From: Pseudomonas brassicacearum
Lineage (GTDB): Bacteria > Pseudomonadota > Gammaproteobacteria > Pseudomonadales > Pseudomonadaceae
Direction of reading: 5' to 3'
DNA: 64,000 nt
Assembly: GCF_003732225.1 (NCBI RefSeq)
Contig: NZ_MOBJ01000001.1
Location: 212,929-276,928, forward strand
Positions 43,555 through 52,763 of this stretch are shown piece after piece. The stretch's first letter is position 1, and each line of letters begins with the position of its first letter. Position numbers and translations under genes: made by a program. The notes below the pieces were generated by a model, which was given only the letters and a program-made list of their open reading frames with translations, was not told the DNA's origin and ran no database searches.

Positions 43555-45009
43555 ATGGCGTTGCCGACCTTACGGATTATTGGTTTTATCATCGGCATCT
43601 TCCTGATCACCCTGGCCGTCAGCATGGTTGTGCCGATGGCGACGCTAGTAATTTACGACCGCACCAGCGACTTGCCGTCGTTCCTCTGGGCCAGCATGAT
43701 CACCTTCGTCGCCGGCCTGGCGCTGGTCATCCCCGGACGACCCGAGCAGATACACCTGCGCCCGCGGGACATGTACCTGCTCACCGTTTCGAGCTGGGTA
43801 GTGGTCTGCATCTTCGCCGCCTTGCCGTTTCTGCTGACCCAGCGCATCAGTTACACCGACTCGTTTTTCGAAAGCATGTCAGGCATTACCGCCACCGGCT
43901 CCACTGTACTCAGCGGCCTGGACACTATGTCTCCGGGCATCCTGATGTGGCGTTCGTTGCTGCATTGGCTGGGCGGTATCGGCTTTATCGGCATGGCGGT
44001 CGCCATTCTGCCACTGCTGCGCATTGGTGGCATGCGGCTGTTTCAGACCGAGTCGTCGGACCGTTCCGAAAAGGTCATGCCGCGCTCGCACATGGTGGCT
44101 CGGCTGATCGTCGCCGCCTACGTCGGCATCACGATCCTCGGCAGCCTGGCGTTCTGGTGGGCGGGCATGAGCCCGTTCGACGCGATCAACCATGCGATGT
44201 CGGCGATTTCCACCGGTGGTTTCTCCACCTCCGACCAGTCACTGGCCAAGTGGACACAACCGGCCGTGCATTGGGTCGCAGTGGTGATCATGATTCTCGG
44301 CAGCCTGCCGTTTACCCTGTACGTGGCGACCTTGCGCGGCAATCGGCGGGCGTTGATCAAGGATCAACAGGTGCAGGGATTGCTCGGCATGCTGCTGGTG
44401 ACCTGGCTGGTACTCGGCACCTGGTACTGGTGGACCACCAACCTGCATTGGCTGGACGCATTGCGCCATGTTGCGCTGAACGTCACGTCAGTGGTCACCA
44501 CCACCGGTTTTGCATTGGGGGATTACAGCCTGTGGGGCAACTTCTCACTGATGCTGTTCTTCTATCTGGGCTTTGTCGGTGGTTGCTCGGGCTCGACCGC
44601 TGGCGGGATCAAGATCTTCCGTTTCCAGGTGGCCTTTATCCTGCTCAAGGCCAACCTTAACCAACTGATCCACCCGCGCGCGGTAATCAAGCAGAAGTAC
44701 AACGGCCACCGTCTCGACGAAGAAATTGTTCGTTCGATTCTGACCTTTTCGTTCTTCTTTGCGATCACCATTTGCGCCATCGCCCTGGCGCTATCGCTGC
44801 TCGGCGTGGACTGGATGACGGCCCTGACCGGTGCGGCCAGTACGGTTTCCGGAGTGGGTCCGGGGCTGGGTGAAACCATCGGCCCGGCCGGAAACTTCGC
44901 CAGCCTGCCCGACGCCGCCAAGTGGATTCTTTCCCTCGGCATGCTGCTCGGCCGGCTGGAGATCATTACCGTGTTTGTGCTGTGTATTCCGGCGTTCTGG
45001 CGTCACTAA
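43555..45009 (+). CDS. trkH: Potassium uptake protein TrkH
   Basis: This 484-residue K+ transporter contains four pore loops of the Trk/Ktr type: MSGITATGSTVLSGLDT, NHAMSAISTGGFSTSD, NVTSVVTTTGFALGDY, and TGAASTVSGVGPGLGE, each with the conserved filter Gly. WRSLLHWLGGIGFIGMAVAI is also typical. It works with the NAD-binding TrkA, not in the window. Its 3' end overlaps the convergent AraC-type gene by 44 nt. Confidence 0.94.
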   Translation: MALPTLRIIGFIIGIFLITLAVSMVVPMATLVIYDRTSDLPSFLWASMITFVAGLALVIPGRPEQIHLRPRDMYLLTVSSWVVVCIFAALPFLLTQRISYTDSFFESMSGITATGSTVLSGLDTMSPGILMWRSLLHWLGGIGFIGMAVAILPLLRIGGMRLFQTESSDRSEKVMPRSHMVARLIVAAYVGITILGSLAFWWAGMSPFDAINHAMSAISTGGFSTSDQSLAKWTQPAVHWVAVVIMILGSLPFTLYVATLRGNRRALIKDQQVQGLLGMLLVTWLVLGTWYWWTTNLHWLDALRHVALNVTSVVTTTGFALGDYSLWGNFSLMLFFYLGFVGGCSGSTAGGIKIFRFQVAFILLKANLNQLIHPRAVIKQKYNGHRLDEEIVRSILTFSFFFAITICAIALALSLLGVDWMTALTGAASTVSGVGPGLGETIGPAGNFASLPDAAKWILSLGMLLGRLEIITVFVLCIPAFWRH

Positions 45010-46027
45010 GCTCTTTGGGGGCTTCCATCAGCCGCAGCCGGTACTCGCCGGGTGTGGTATCAAACCAGCGCCGAAAGGCCCGAAAGAAATTGCTCGGATC
45101 GGCGAACCCCAACAGGTAGGCAATTTCCAGCAGGGTCATGCTCGGTTGTGCCAGGTACTGCTCGGCCAACTCGCGACGCGTGTCGTCGAGCAGTGTCTGA
45201 AAACTCGTGCCCTCTTCCTGCAAGCGTCGCTGCAAGGTGCGCTGGGACAAATGCAGGGTTTGCGCCACCGTATCGCGCTTGGGCTCGCCTTGCGGCAGCA
45301 AGCGACAGAGCACCTGCCGCGCCTTGTGGGTGACCCGACTTTCAGAAAATCGCGCCAGATATTCGCCGGCAAACCGGTCATGCAACAACGCCATGGCCTC
45401 GTTGGCAGTCGGCAACGGGGCGTCCATGTCTGCTTGTTCGAAAATCAGCGCGTCATACGGAGCGTTGAACTCCAGCGGTGCATGAAAGGCTTGTTTATAG
45501 GGTTCGAGGTCTACCGGTTGATCGCCCTGCATCAACACTTTGCGTGGCTGTAAGGTGCGCCCGGTCAGCCAGCCGCACAGGCTCAGCGCGCAGGCCAGCG
45601 ATGCTTCGGCGCTTTGCCGGGTTGGTGGCAGGTGGTCGCCATGCACCGTGAGAATCAGTGCATAACCTTCGGGTAACAGTCGAAAGCTAAGGTCGGCGCT
45701 TTCGGCAATGATCCGCTGATAACGCACCAGACGCTGAAAACCTTCAGCCAGGGTCTGGCTGGACATCAACGCATAACCGACCACATGAAACGATGCCGGG
45801 CGGACCAGCTTGCCCATGTTCAAACCGATTGCCGGGTTGCCGGACAGCTCTACCGCGCGCTGCCAGAGCCGCGTCATCGAATCTTGAGGAAAGCGCGCAT
45901 CCGGATCATCCAGTGCCGCGTAGTCGAGCCCCAACTGTTTGAACAAGACCCGGCAATCCAGGCCGTCCATCTCCAGTGCTTTGACAATCCCCATCGCCCA
46001 GCTTGCAGAAGTCGTTCGTTCGCTCAT
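44966..46027 (-). CDS. AraC-family transcriptional regulator with PF12625-type N-domain
   Basis: This 353-residue regulator has an N-terminal ligand domain (LDCRVLFKQLGLDYAALDDP, LWQRAVELSGNPAIGLNMGK, ASFHVVGYALMSSQTLAEGF) of the type found in OruR/ArgR-like regulators. The C-terminal two-HTH domain has LHLSQRTLQRRLQEEGTSFQ and IAYLLGFADPSNFFRAFRRW. It overlaps the end of trkH on the other strand. No effector or target is evident from neighbours; the DUF962 gene to its right is divergent and could be a target. Confidence 0.88.
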   Translation of the reverse strand: MSERTTSASWAMGIVKALEMDGLDCRVLFKQLGLDYAALDDPDARFPQDSMTRLWQRAVELSGNPAIGLNMGKLVRPASFHVVGYALMSSQTLAEGFQRLVRYQRIIAESADLSFRLLPEGYALILTVHGDHLPPTRQSAEASLACALSLCGWLTGRTLQPRKVLMQGDQPVDLEPYKQAFHAPLEFNAPYDALIFEQADMDAPLPTANEAMALLHDRFAGEYLARFSESRVTHKARQVLCRLLPQGEPKRDTVAQTLHLSQRTLQRRLQEEGTSFQTLLDDTRRELAEQYLAQPSMTLLEIAYLLGFADPSNFFRAFRRWFDTTPGEYRLRLMEAPKELSDARTPEYTAQTR

Positions 46028-46188
46028 GGCGTTTTCTTACTTGATGAGCCGCGTGTCACGGCCAATTTTCAGAAGGATACTAAAGTGGCGCCTATTGTCA
46101 CTGGCTGTTGCCACTGATGACTCTAGACTCAAATAAGCTCCCCGCAGAACATCCGGTCAGCAAAACAAAAACCACAGAGATCGCAGTC

Positions 46189-46500
46189 GTGGAAAACATC
46201 AAACGTTTTAGCAGCTTCACCGAGTTTTACCCGTACTACCTCAGCGAACACAGCAACAGTGTCTGCCGACGCCTGCACTTTGTCGGCACCAGCCTGGTGA
46301 TTTTCATCCTGGCCTTCGCTATCGGCAAAGGTGCCTGGATGCTGTTGCTGACGCTGCCTCTCGCCGGTTACAGCTTCGCCTGGGTCGGTCACTTCTTCTT
46401 TGAAAAAAACCGCCCGGCGACATTCCAGCACCCGCTTTACAGCCTGCTCGGCGATTTCGTGATGTACCGAGACATGATCCTCGGCAAAGTGCCTTTCTAG
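46189..46500 (+). CDS. DUF962 (Mpo1-like) small membrane protein
   Basis: This 103-residue protein starts at GTG 46189 (VENIKRFSSFTEFYPYYLSE). HSNSVCRRLHFVGTSLVIFI and SFAWVGHFFFEKNRPATFQH hold the His motifs (H at LHFVG, GHFF, QHP) of the Mpo1/DUF962 family, of which yeast Mpo1 is an iron-dependent dioxygenase of 2-hydroxy fatty acids. Two membrane segments lie between. ATG at 46117 in the same frame is a weaker start. The bacterial substrate is unknown. Confidence 0.85.
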   Translation: MENIKRFSSFTEFYPYYLSEHSNSVCRRLHFVGTSLVIFILAFAIGKGAWMLLLTLPLAGYSFAWVGHFFFEKNRPATFQHPLYSLLGDFVMYRDMILGKVPF

Positions 46501-46599
46501 GCTCGCCGGGCCATCAAGCCGTCCCATGCGGTCAGTGCAGCATTGGATCCAAGCTCTACACTGCAAAACGTCCCTTCGAAAACAATAAGAGGATAGCCG

Positions 46600-47190
46600 A
46601 TGAATGCGCACGCCCGTTTCACCCACATGAAGGATGGCACGCAAGAAGACTGGGCGATCATCGCCGCAGACTTCAGTGCCTACGCCAAACATTTGCCGAC
46701 ACGGATTGTGGCGCACCTGAAACTGCTGGAGGGTGATTTTGGCGGTTTCCCGGTCGATCGTCTGACCCACTCACTGCAAACCGCCACCCGCGCCTGGCGC
46801 GACGGTCGGGATGAAGAGTACGTGGTGTGTGCGCTGCTCCACGACATTGGCGATACCCTCGGCTCCTATAACCACCCGGACATCGCGGCGGCGATCCTCA
46901 AGCCATTCGTCAGCGCTGAAAACCTGTGGATGGTGGAAAAACACGGGATCTTCCAGGGCTACTACTTTTTCCATCACCTGGGCATGGACCGGCACCTGCG
47001 CGAGCAATTTGGCGAACACCCGCAGTACCGGCAGACCGTCGAATTCTGCGCCAGGTACGATGCAGCGGCCTTCGATCCAGCGTACGACACATTGCCGCTG
47101 AGTTTCTTCGAACCGATGATGGAACGCCTGTTTGCCCGACCGAAAAACTCGATCTACACGGCAGCGATGGAAGAACACGCGCCGGCCTGA
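46600..47190 (+). CDS. HD-domain phosphohydrolase-like protein
   Basis: This 196-residue protein has the HD motif in CALLHDIGDTLGSYNHPDIA and an earlier His in RLTHSLQTATRAWRDG, fitting a metal-dependent phosphohydrolase-like fold. YYFFHHLGMDRHLREQF supplies another His pair. It resembles HD proteins annotated as peptidase or phosphohydrolase without a known substrate. AAGAGGATAG precedes the ATG. It is transcribed alone after the DUF962 gene; a perfect 25-bp hairpin follows. Confidence 0.82.
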   Translation: MNAHARFTHMKDGTQEDWAIIAADFSAYAKHLPTRIVAHLKLLEGDFGGFPVDRLTHSLQTATRAWRDGRDEEYVVCALLHDIGDTLGSYNHPDIAAAILKPFVSAENLWMVEKHGIFQGYYFFHHLGMDRHLREQFGEHPQYRQTVEFCARYDAAAFDPAYDTLPLSFFEPMMERLFARPKNSIYTAAMEEHAPA

Positions 47191-47198
47191 GACCAAGG

Positions 47199-47264
47199 GA
47201 TCGCAGCCTGCGGCAGCTCCTACAATCCTGATCCCGTAGGAGCTGCCGCAGGCTGCGATCTTTT
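47199..47264. repeat. Perfect 25-bp REP-like hairpin, terminator position
   Basis: GATCGCAGCCTGCGGCAGCT (then CCTAC) at 47199-47223 pairs exactly with 47236-47260 around a 12-nt loop; TTTT follows. It lies between the convergent stops of the HD gene and the LpxH-like gene and can serve both. A one-sided copy of the same string is at about 10423-10446. Confidence 0.85.
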
Positions 47265-47269
47265 CCGCA

Positions 47270-48091
47270 TCAAACCGGTTCCGCGACCTTCACCGACTCC
47301 GCTTTCAATTGTGCCTCTCGCGCCTGAGCATCCGCCAACCGGTACAACTCGATCGAGCCATCCCAATGCTCGATCAACGCCGTGCACGACTCCACCCAAT
47401 CACCGCAATTGAGGTAATCCACCTCGCCGACCTTACGGATTTCGGCATGGTGGATGTGCCCGCACACCACCCCGTGCAGCTCGCGCTTGACGCACTCGTG
47501 GGCAATGGCTTCTTCAAAATCGCTGATGAAACTGACCGCGGTCTTGACCTTGTGCTTGAGGTACGCCGACAACGACCAGTAACCGTAGCCGTACCGCGCG
47601 CGCCAGTGATTGAGCCAGCGGTTGAGGGTCAGGGTGAACTCATAGGCCGAGTCGCCGAGAAACGCCAGCCAGCGGTGATAACGGGTGATCACGTCGAACT
47701 GGTCGCCGTGAATCACCAACAGATGCCGACCATCCGCGGTGACGTGAACCGCCTCGTCCACCAGTTGGATATTGCCCAGGATCAGCTTCGAATAACGCCG
47801 CAGAAACTCGTCGTGGTTACCGGTGACGTAAATCACCTCGGTGCCACGCTTGCTCATGGTCAGCAGTCGGCGGATGACGTTAGTGTGAGCCTGCGGCCAG
47901 TACATGCCGCTGCGCAGTTTCCAGCCATCGATGATGTCGCCGACCAGATAGATCTTGTCGGCTTGATAGCCTTTGAGGAACTGCGACAAATGCTCTGCCT
48001 GGCAATCCCGGGTGCCGAGGTGCACATCGGAGATCCACAAGGTGCGCACGCGTTGTTTACGGCTGGGTTTGGCGAGTTCGGCGCTGGTCAT
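47270..48091 (-). CDS. LpxH-like UDP-2,3-diacylglucosamine pyrophosphatase family metallophosphoesterase
   Basis: This 273-residue calcineurin-type enzyme shows the metal motifs in order: ISDVHLG, VGDIIDGWK, VTGNHDEFLRRY, VIHGDQFD, and CGHIHHAEI. It is longer than LpxH (about 240) and belongs to the UDP-2,3-diacylglucosamine diphosphatase-like group often found beside glycosyltransferases, so its substrate may not be the lipid A intermediate. ATG at 48091 has AGAGG nine bases upstream; 20 more in-frame codons upstream are unlikely. Confidence 0.83.
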   Translation of the reverse strand: MTSAELAKPSRKQRVRTLWISDVHLGTRDCQAEHLSQFLKGYQADKIYLVGDIIDGWKLRSGMYWPQAHTNVIRRLLTMSKRGTEVIYVTGNHDEFLRRYSKLILGNIQLVDEAVHVTADGRHLLVIHGDQFDVITRYHRWLAFLGDSAYEFTLTLNRWLNHWRARYGYGYWSLSAYLKHKVKTAVSFISDFEEAIAHECVKRELHGVVCGHIHHAEIRKVGEVDYLNCGDWVESCTALIEHWDGSIELYRLADAQAREAQLKAESVKVAEPV

Positions 48092-48225
48092 GGACAACCT
48101 CTGCGAGATTTTTCGCAAGCTTGCACCCCAGCGATTAATAGCCCATGACACAAATGCGGCAGTCTGATGACAACCCGAACCCGGGCGCGGCCGGTGTAGA
48201 CTGCGAGTCTGCCCAGGAGACTGCG

Positions 48226-48984
48226 ATGAGACCGATCCTCACGCTACGCCAATACACCCACGACTTGATCGTCCACAGCCACGACCACGCGCAACTGGTG
48301 TTCGGCCTGTCGGGTGCGCTCGACTTCGAGGTCGGTGGACATGGCAGCCAGGTGGTGCAGCAAAGTTTCGTGGTCGTACCGTCAGGTGCCCATCACGCCT
48401 GTGGCAGCCCGAATGGCAGCCGCTGCCTGGTGCTCGATGTACCGAGCGATCAGTGGGTTTCGCAATCATTGGGCGAGCATGCCGATGCCAGTCGGCGCTT
48501 GCTCGACAACGCCGGGCGTTTGCCGCTGGACGCGGGGCAAAGTCAACTGGTGAGCTGGCTGGCGAGCAGCCCGGTCAGTGACCCACTGATCGCCCAGCAA
48601 GGCGCCGTGTTGTTGCTCGCCAGCCTCAACAACGTCGCGCCGGGCAGCATCGCCGGGCGACGGTTGCCCTACGCCGCGCTCAATGCACACATCGACCAAT
48701 ACGCCGCCTATCCGCTACAAGTCGCCGATCTGGCGCGCATCGCCGGGCTGTCCAGCGCGCGCCTGCACGCACGGTTTGTGGCCGAATGCGGACAAACGCC
48801 GATGGATTACATTCGCAGTCGCCGCCTGCACATCGCGGTGAAGTTGCTGCGTGAATCCGCACTGCCCATCGGCGAAGTTGCCAGCCGTGTCGGCTATGGC
48901 TCCCAGAGTGCCTTCGCCGCAGCGGTGATGCGCGAGTTCGGCGCCTCCCCGGGTGCGCTGCGTCGTACGGTGAGCAAGCGCTAG
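48226..48984 (+). CDS. AraC-family transcriptional regulator
   Basis: This 252-residue regulator has an N-terminal cupin (HSHDHAQLVFGLSGALDFEV, then VVPSGAHHACG) and a C-terminal AraC DNA-binding domain (QVADLARIAGLSSARLHARF, IGEVASRVGYGSQSAFAAAV). AGGAG precedes ATG 48226. The EamA permease gene follows 91 nt later on the same strand and is the likely target, since such pairs are common. The inducer is unknown. Confidence 0.87.
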   Translation: MRPILTLRQYTHDLIVHSHDHAQLVFGLSGALDFEVGGHGSQVVQQSFVVVPSGAHHACGSPNGSRCLVLDVPSDQWVSQSLGEHADASRRLLDNAGRLPLDAGQSQLVSWLASSPVSDPLIAQQGAVLLLASLNNVAPGSIAGRRLPYAALNAHIDQYAAYPLQVADLARIAGLSSARLHARFVAECGQTPMDYIRSRRLHIAVKLLRESALPIGEVASRVGYGSQSAFAAAVMREFGASPGALRRTVSKR

Positions 48985-49075
48985 GCTGACGATAAAAAAC
49001 GCGAGTCTGGCGACAGACAGGTCAGGTGATCACGAGGTTCAATGTCGCAATTGCCTCTATGGATTAAGGATTGAA

Positions 49076-49969
49076 ATGACTCCGCGTACCGCCCTTGGCG
49101 CCCTGCATATCGGCGCATTGATGTTTGGCCTGACCGGTGTGTTCGGCAAACTCGCCGCTGCCTCCCCTGCCATCATTGTCTTTGGCCGTGCGGCATTCGC
49201 AGTGATCGCTCTGACATTCTTCGCCCGTTTCGCCAGCAACACCGGCTGGCAGAAACTGCAAGCCGTGGACTGGCGTCGCCTGCTGCTCAGCGGCCTGCTA
49301 CTGGCCGGGCATTGGGTGAGCTTTTTCATTGCGGTGAAAGTCGCCGGCGTGGCGATTGCGACCCTGGGCTTCGCCAGCTTCCCGGCGTTCACCGTGATCC
49401 TTGAGGGCCTGATCTTCCGCGAGCGAATTCGCGCCAATGAAATACTGCTGGTGGTGCTGGTGAGCGTCGGCCTGGTGCTGGTCACCCCGGATTTCGACCT
49501 GGCCAGTGAAGCCACCAGTGGCCTGCTCTGGGCCATAGGTTCAGGCTTGCTGTTCGCTCTGCTGTCGCTGACCAACCGCGCCAGCTCAGGGCGCATCCCG
49601 GCCGTGCAGGCCGCGCTGTGTCAGAACGTGGTGGTCGCGCTCTGCCTGCTGCCGGTGGCGGCACCGGGCTTGAGTGACGTGCGTGCCATCGATTGGCTGT
49701 GGATCGGTCTGCTGGGAGTGTTCTGCACCGGCGTCGCCCACAGTCTGTTCGTTGCCAGCCTGGCGGTGATCAAGGCTCGCACCGCAGCGGTGGTGTTTGC
49801 CCTGGAGCCGGTGTATGGCATCACCGTGGCGTGGCTATTGTTCGGCGAAAACCCGACGCTGCGGATGCTGATCGGTGGCGCGCTGATCATCATCGCCATC
49901 GTGGTGTCCAGCAGTTTGTCTGGCAGCTCAAGCAAGAAAAACGTGGCGGCTGAAGTGGCGTCTCATTAG
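49076..49969 (+). CDS. EamA/DMT-family transporter
   Basis: This 297-residue protein has ten membrane segments in two EamA repeats (ALHIGALMFGLTGVFGKLAA to LVLVTPDF; ATSGLLWAIGSGLLFALLSL to IIIAIVVSS). FALEPVYGITVAWLLFGENP is the conserved end of the second repeat. TTAAGGATTG precedes the ATG. It probably exports a metabolite or amino acid; the AraC regulator upstream should respond to the same compound. Confidence 0.88.
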   Translation: MTPRTALGALHIGALMFGLTGVFGKLAAASPAIIVFGRAAFAVIALTFFARFASNTGWQKLQAVDWRRLLLSGLLLAGHWVSFFIAVKVAGVAIATLGFASFPAFTVILEGLIFRERIRANEILLVVLVSVGLVLVTPDFDLASEATSGLLWAIGSGLLFALLSLTNRASSGRIPAVQAALCQNVVVALCLLPVAAPGLSDVRAIDWLWIGLLGVFCTGVAHSLFVASLAVIKARTAAVVFALEPVYGITVAWLLFGENPTLRMLIGGALIIIAIVVSSSLSGSSSKKNVAAEVASH

Positions 49970-49973
49970 GTTC

Positions 49974-50100
49974 GACGAAAACCAGCCGAGCGAAGATCAG
50001 GCAAGGCAAAAGCAGGTGAGAAAGCGGAGTTGACGCTAGTCAATGAGCATTTCGAACCTGCTTTTAACGCAGCATGATCGATGCGCAGGCGGTTTTCGTC
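49974..50100. repeat. Extended inverted repeat downstream of the EamA gene
   Basis: GACGAAAACC and GGTTTTCGTC are the outer arms 127 nt apart; inner arms GCAAAAGCAGGT and CCTGCTTTTAACGC also pair. Similar 130-nt palindromes between genes are known to me from other Pseudomonas, but this window has one copy. It sits between convergent genes. Confidence 0.6.
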
Positions 50101-50102
50101 AC

Positions 50103-50384
50103 CTAACGGTCGTTGTGGCCGAGGTCGCGGTTGGGATCGATCTGATCGCGAACCCGCTGCTTGAGTACCTTGGCTTCCGGGAAGCCACCATCGGCCTTGC
50201 GTTCCCAGATCTGTACCCCGTCGCAGCTAATGTGAAACACCCCGCCGGTTCCCGGCACCAGTGAAACCTTGCCCAGGTCGTCACCGAAGGTGCTGAGCAG
50301 TTCCTGGGTCAACCAGGCGGCACGCAACAGCCATTGGCATTGCGTGCAATAGGTGATGACAACTTCCGGCTTGCTGGTGGTCAT
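50103..50384 (-). CDS. SelT/SelW/SelH-family (Rdx) protein, Cys form
   Basis: This 93-residue thioredoxin-like protein starts MTTSKPEVVITYCTQCQWLL, with a CxxC pair at residues 13-16 where homologues carry Sec, then ELLSTFGDDLGKVSLVPGTG and GGVFHISCDGVQIWERK. It is a redox protein of unknown partner. No SECIS-like need arises, since both positions are Cys. It is alone, next to the fimV-like gene. Confidence 0.9.
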   Translation of the reverse strand: MTTSKPEVVITYCTQCQWLLRAAWLTQELLSTFGDDLGKVSLVPGTGGVFHISCDGVQIWERKADGGFPEAKVLKQRVRDQIDPNRDLGHNDR

Positions 50385-50440
50385 GGTGCGCTGGACTCCT
50401 GAGCTCGATGGCGTCGCTATAATAGCCGCCTACAGGAAGG

Positions 50441-52084
50441 TCAGCGAATACTCGCCAACAGGCTGCGGGCAGTTTGCTTCAAGGACTCGTCACTGTCCTT
50501 GAGTAACTCGTTCAACAGCTGAATGGCGCTGTCCAGATCGCCGTCGTCGATACAGTTCTGCGCCTCTTCGAGTTTGCCGGCGTGGACCTCTTCGCGTTCC
50601 TGCCCTGCGAACTCTACTGAAAACGGCTCAAGCGCCAGGGGCGATGAGACTTCGGAGAAGTCATCGAGGAAGCCATCGTCCAGCGGCTCCAGCTGATCCA
50701 CGGGTTTAGCCATTGCCGCATTTATGTCGGACGGGCTGACCAGATCCCAGCTTGAATCCATCGACAAGTCATCCAGATTCAACTGGAACTCATCCCGCGC
50801 TGAAGCAGCAGGTTCTGCATTCGATGCAATGACCGCAGACGGTTGCGCACTGGACAGTTTTGGCGAGCGCGCGCGAATCGGCTCCAGCACCTCGGCACTG
50901 AAACCAGCTTCGAGAAGGTTGTTTTCCTGAGCCGTATACCCCGCGATGTCGCCCTGCTGCCCTAGCACCTCCAATAACTTCAGGTTCAAATCACTGCGCT
51001 GCGGCTCTTTGAGCAGGGCTTCGCGCAATAGACCGACCGCCTCGGCGAAACGGCCATAGGTCAGGTAGATACCGACACCCTCAAGCACTTCTGCCCCTTG
51101 AACGGTTTCGCGGCTCGCGGGGGTGGTTTGCGTCGTAGAAAGCTCAATCGGCGATTTCTGCGCGGTTTCGGGCGCGGCCCGACTGACCACCGGCTCATGT
51201 CGCGGCGCGGGTTCCGATACAGGCTTTACCCGCCGCTGACGGAGCGCAAACAGGCCCAGCAACAACAGCGATCCAAGCACCAGCAGGCCGACGATCAGCC
51301 ACAACGCCCATCCACTGTTCGTCTCATCCGTGGGGGTAACCGGCACCGGGACTGGCGCGGCAGGAATGGCCGGTGCAGGTAGGGGCTTTTTGGCTTCGGC
51401 CAACTCGGTTTGCAGATCGCTGACTTGCTTGCGCTGGCTGGCGATCTGCTCATCCTGAGCCTGTAGCCGGGCGTTCAACTGATCGACGGTTTGTTTCAGC
51501 TGCTGGTTTTCCAGAACGCTGGCCGCCAGCAACTCAGAAGCGGGGTCGATAACCGCAGGCACCGTGCTTGCCGGGGCGGCTGTGGGCCTTTTGGCAGGCA
51601 TGACGGCAGTGGGTTGCGGGCTGATCGCAGGTGCCGGCTCGACGCTGCTCGCCGGCACGATCCCAGGCGAGCCGGGGGGATCGATCAGCAGCGTAAATTC
51701 GCGCAGCAAACGCCCATTGGGCTGGTTCACCTGCACCAGAAAATTCAGGAAAGGTTCATTGACCGGTTTACTGGAGACCACCCGAATCACGCTGCGGTCG
51801 CCACGCAGAACGGCGGTAAAACGCAGGTCGTTGAGAAAAAACACTCGCTCGACACCGGCGCGGGCGAACTCCTCCGCCGTCGCCAGGCTGACCGAGAGTT
51901 CACCCTCGCCCAGATCACCGGGATCGACCAAGGCAATCTCGGCATTCAACGGCTGGTTCAAGGCTGAGTGCAACGTGATGTCGCCCAGCCCCAGCGCAGG
52001 TGCCAATGCCGAGTAACTCAAGGCGCCAGCGACCGCCAACAGGCTGACGGAACGCCGTAACACAGACTGCAAACTCTCGAGCAT
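50441..52084 (-). CDS. FimV-family membrane protein
   Basis: This 547-residue inner-membrane protein has a signal peptide, the FimV N-terminal domain (LGDITLHSALNQPLNAEIAL, FLNFLVQVNQPNGRLLREFT LL; about 30-140), a Pro/Ala linker, a coiled coil (about 190-235), one membrane helix (WALWLIVGLLVLGSLLLLGL, near 265-285) and an acidic cytoplasmic part ending in the TPR-like FimV tail (DLDSAIQLLNELLKDSDESL). It is shorter than the main FimV of Pseudomonas, so probably a paralogue. No LysM domain is evident. ATG 52084 fits the AAGGG ribosome site; 52090 is too close to it. Confidence 0.78.
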   Translation of the reverse strand: MLESLQSVLRRSVSLLAVAGALSYSALAPALGLGDITLHSALNQPLNAEIALVDPGDLGEGELSVSLATAEEFARAGVERVFFLNDLRFTAVLRGDRSVIRVVSSKPVNEPFLNFLVQVNQPNGRLLREFTLLIDPPGSPGIVPASSVEPAPAISPQPTAVMPAKRPTAAPASTVPAVIDPASELLAASVLENQQLKQTVDQLNARLQAQDEQIASQRKQVSDLQTELAEAKKPLPAPAIPAAPVPVPVTPTDETNSGWALWLIVGLLVLGSLLLLGLFALRQRRVKPVSEPAPRHEPVVSRAAPETAQKSPIELSTTQTTPASRETVQGAEVLEGVGIYLTYGRFAEAVGLLREALLKEPQRSDLNLKLLEVLGQQGDIAGYTAQENNLLEAGFSAEVLEPIRARSPKLSSAQPSAVIASNAEPAASARDEFQLNLDDLSMDSSWDLVSPSDINAAMAKPVDQLEPLDDGFLDDFSEVSSPLALEPFSVEFAGQEREEVHAGKLEEAQNCIDDGDLDSAIQLLNELLKDSDESLKQTARSLLASIR

Positions 52085-52210
52085 AAGCATCCCTTAGCTA
52101 ACCAGAACCACCTGTGCGCATTCGCACTTCCAGTACGAACACGTTATTGCCTGGTAGTTCTTATAGTCTGCTCTGCGCCAGTTCTCAAAAGTCTGCTGTG
52201 TGGTTATGCC

Positions 52211-52645
52211 TCAAGATTTTTCCAGATTGGCCAGAATGTGCCCATGAACCCGCATACACACCCGCAGGTCTTCTTCGTTGACACCCTCGAACAGCTCGTG
52301 GCGCAACTCGGCGGCAATGGTTTCAATTTGTTCGATCAAGGGACGGGCGGGCGCACACAGCACGATCTTTTTCGCTCGGCGGTCTTCCGCCACCGCCTGA
52401 CGCTGCACCAGGCCCTGGGTTTCCAAGCTATCGAGCAGGCGTGCCAGAGTCGGCCCTTCAACACCGACACTCTGTGCCAGTTCACGCTGGGTGGGGGCTT
52501 CTTCGAAACGCGCCAGGTGCAATAGCACCAGCCAGCGGGCCTGGGACAGGCCGAGGCCGGCGAGACGGCGATCCAGTTCGGCGCGCCAGCCGCGAGACAT
52601 CTGCGCCAACTGCATGCCAAAACGGTGTTGATCGGTTAACGGCAT
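52211..52645 (-). CDS. MarR/SlyA-family transcriptional regulator
   Basis: This 144-residue winged-helix protein has LGLSQARWLVLLHLARFEEA, PTQRELAQSVGVEGPTLARL (recognition helix) and the wing VQRQAVAEDRRAKKIVLCAP. DRRAKK is the conserved wing motif of SlyA/MarR proteins. The ligand and targets are unknown. It lies 118 nt downstream of recQ on the same strand, an arrangement often seen in Pseudomonas. Confidence 0.87.
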   Translation of the reverse strand: MPLTDQHRFGMQLAQMSRGWRAELDRRLAGLGLSQARWLVLLHLARFEEAPTQRELAQSVGVEGPTLARLLDSLETQGLVQRQAVAEDRRAKKIVLCAPARPLIEQIETIAAELRHELFEGVNEEDLRVCMRVHGHILANLEKS

Positions 52646-52763
52646 AAAAAACTCATGGTTAGACTGAAATAAGCTGAAACTAATTATTAGTCAGCTAAGC
52701 ATGACCCTCGACTCTAAGCAAGGTTCGGTCTGTACTGAATCGTTACATCTTGATATTCGGCAC

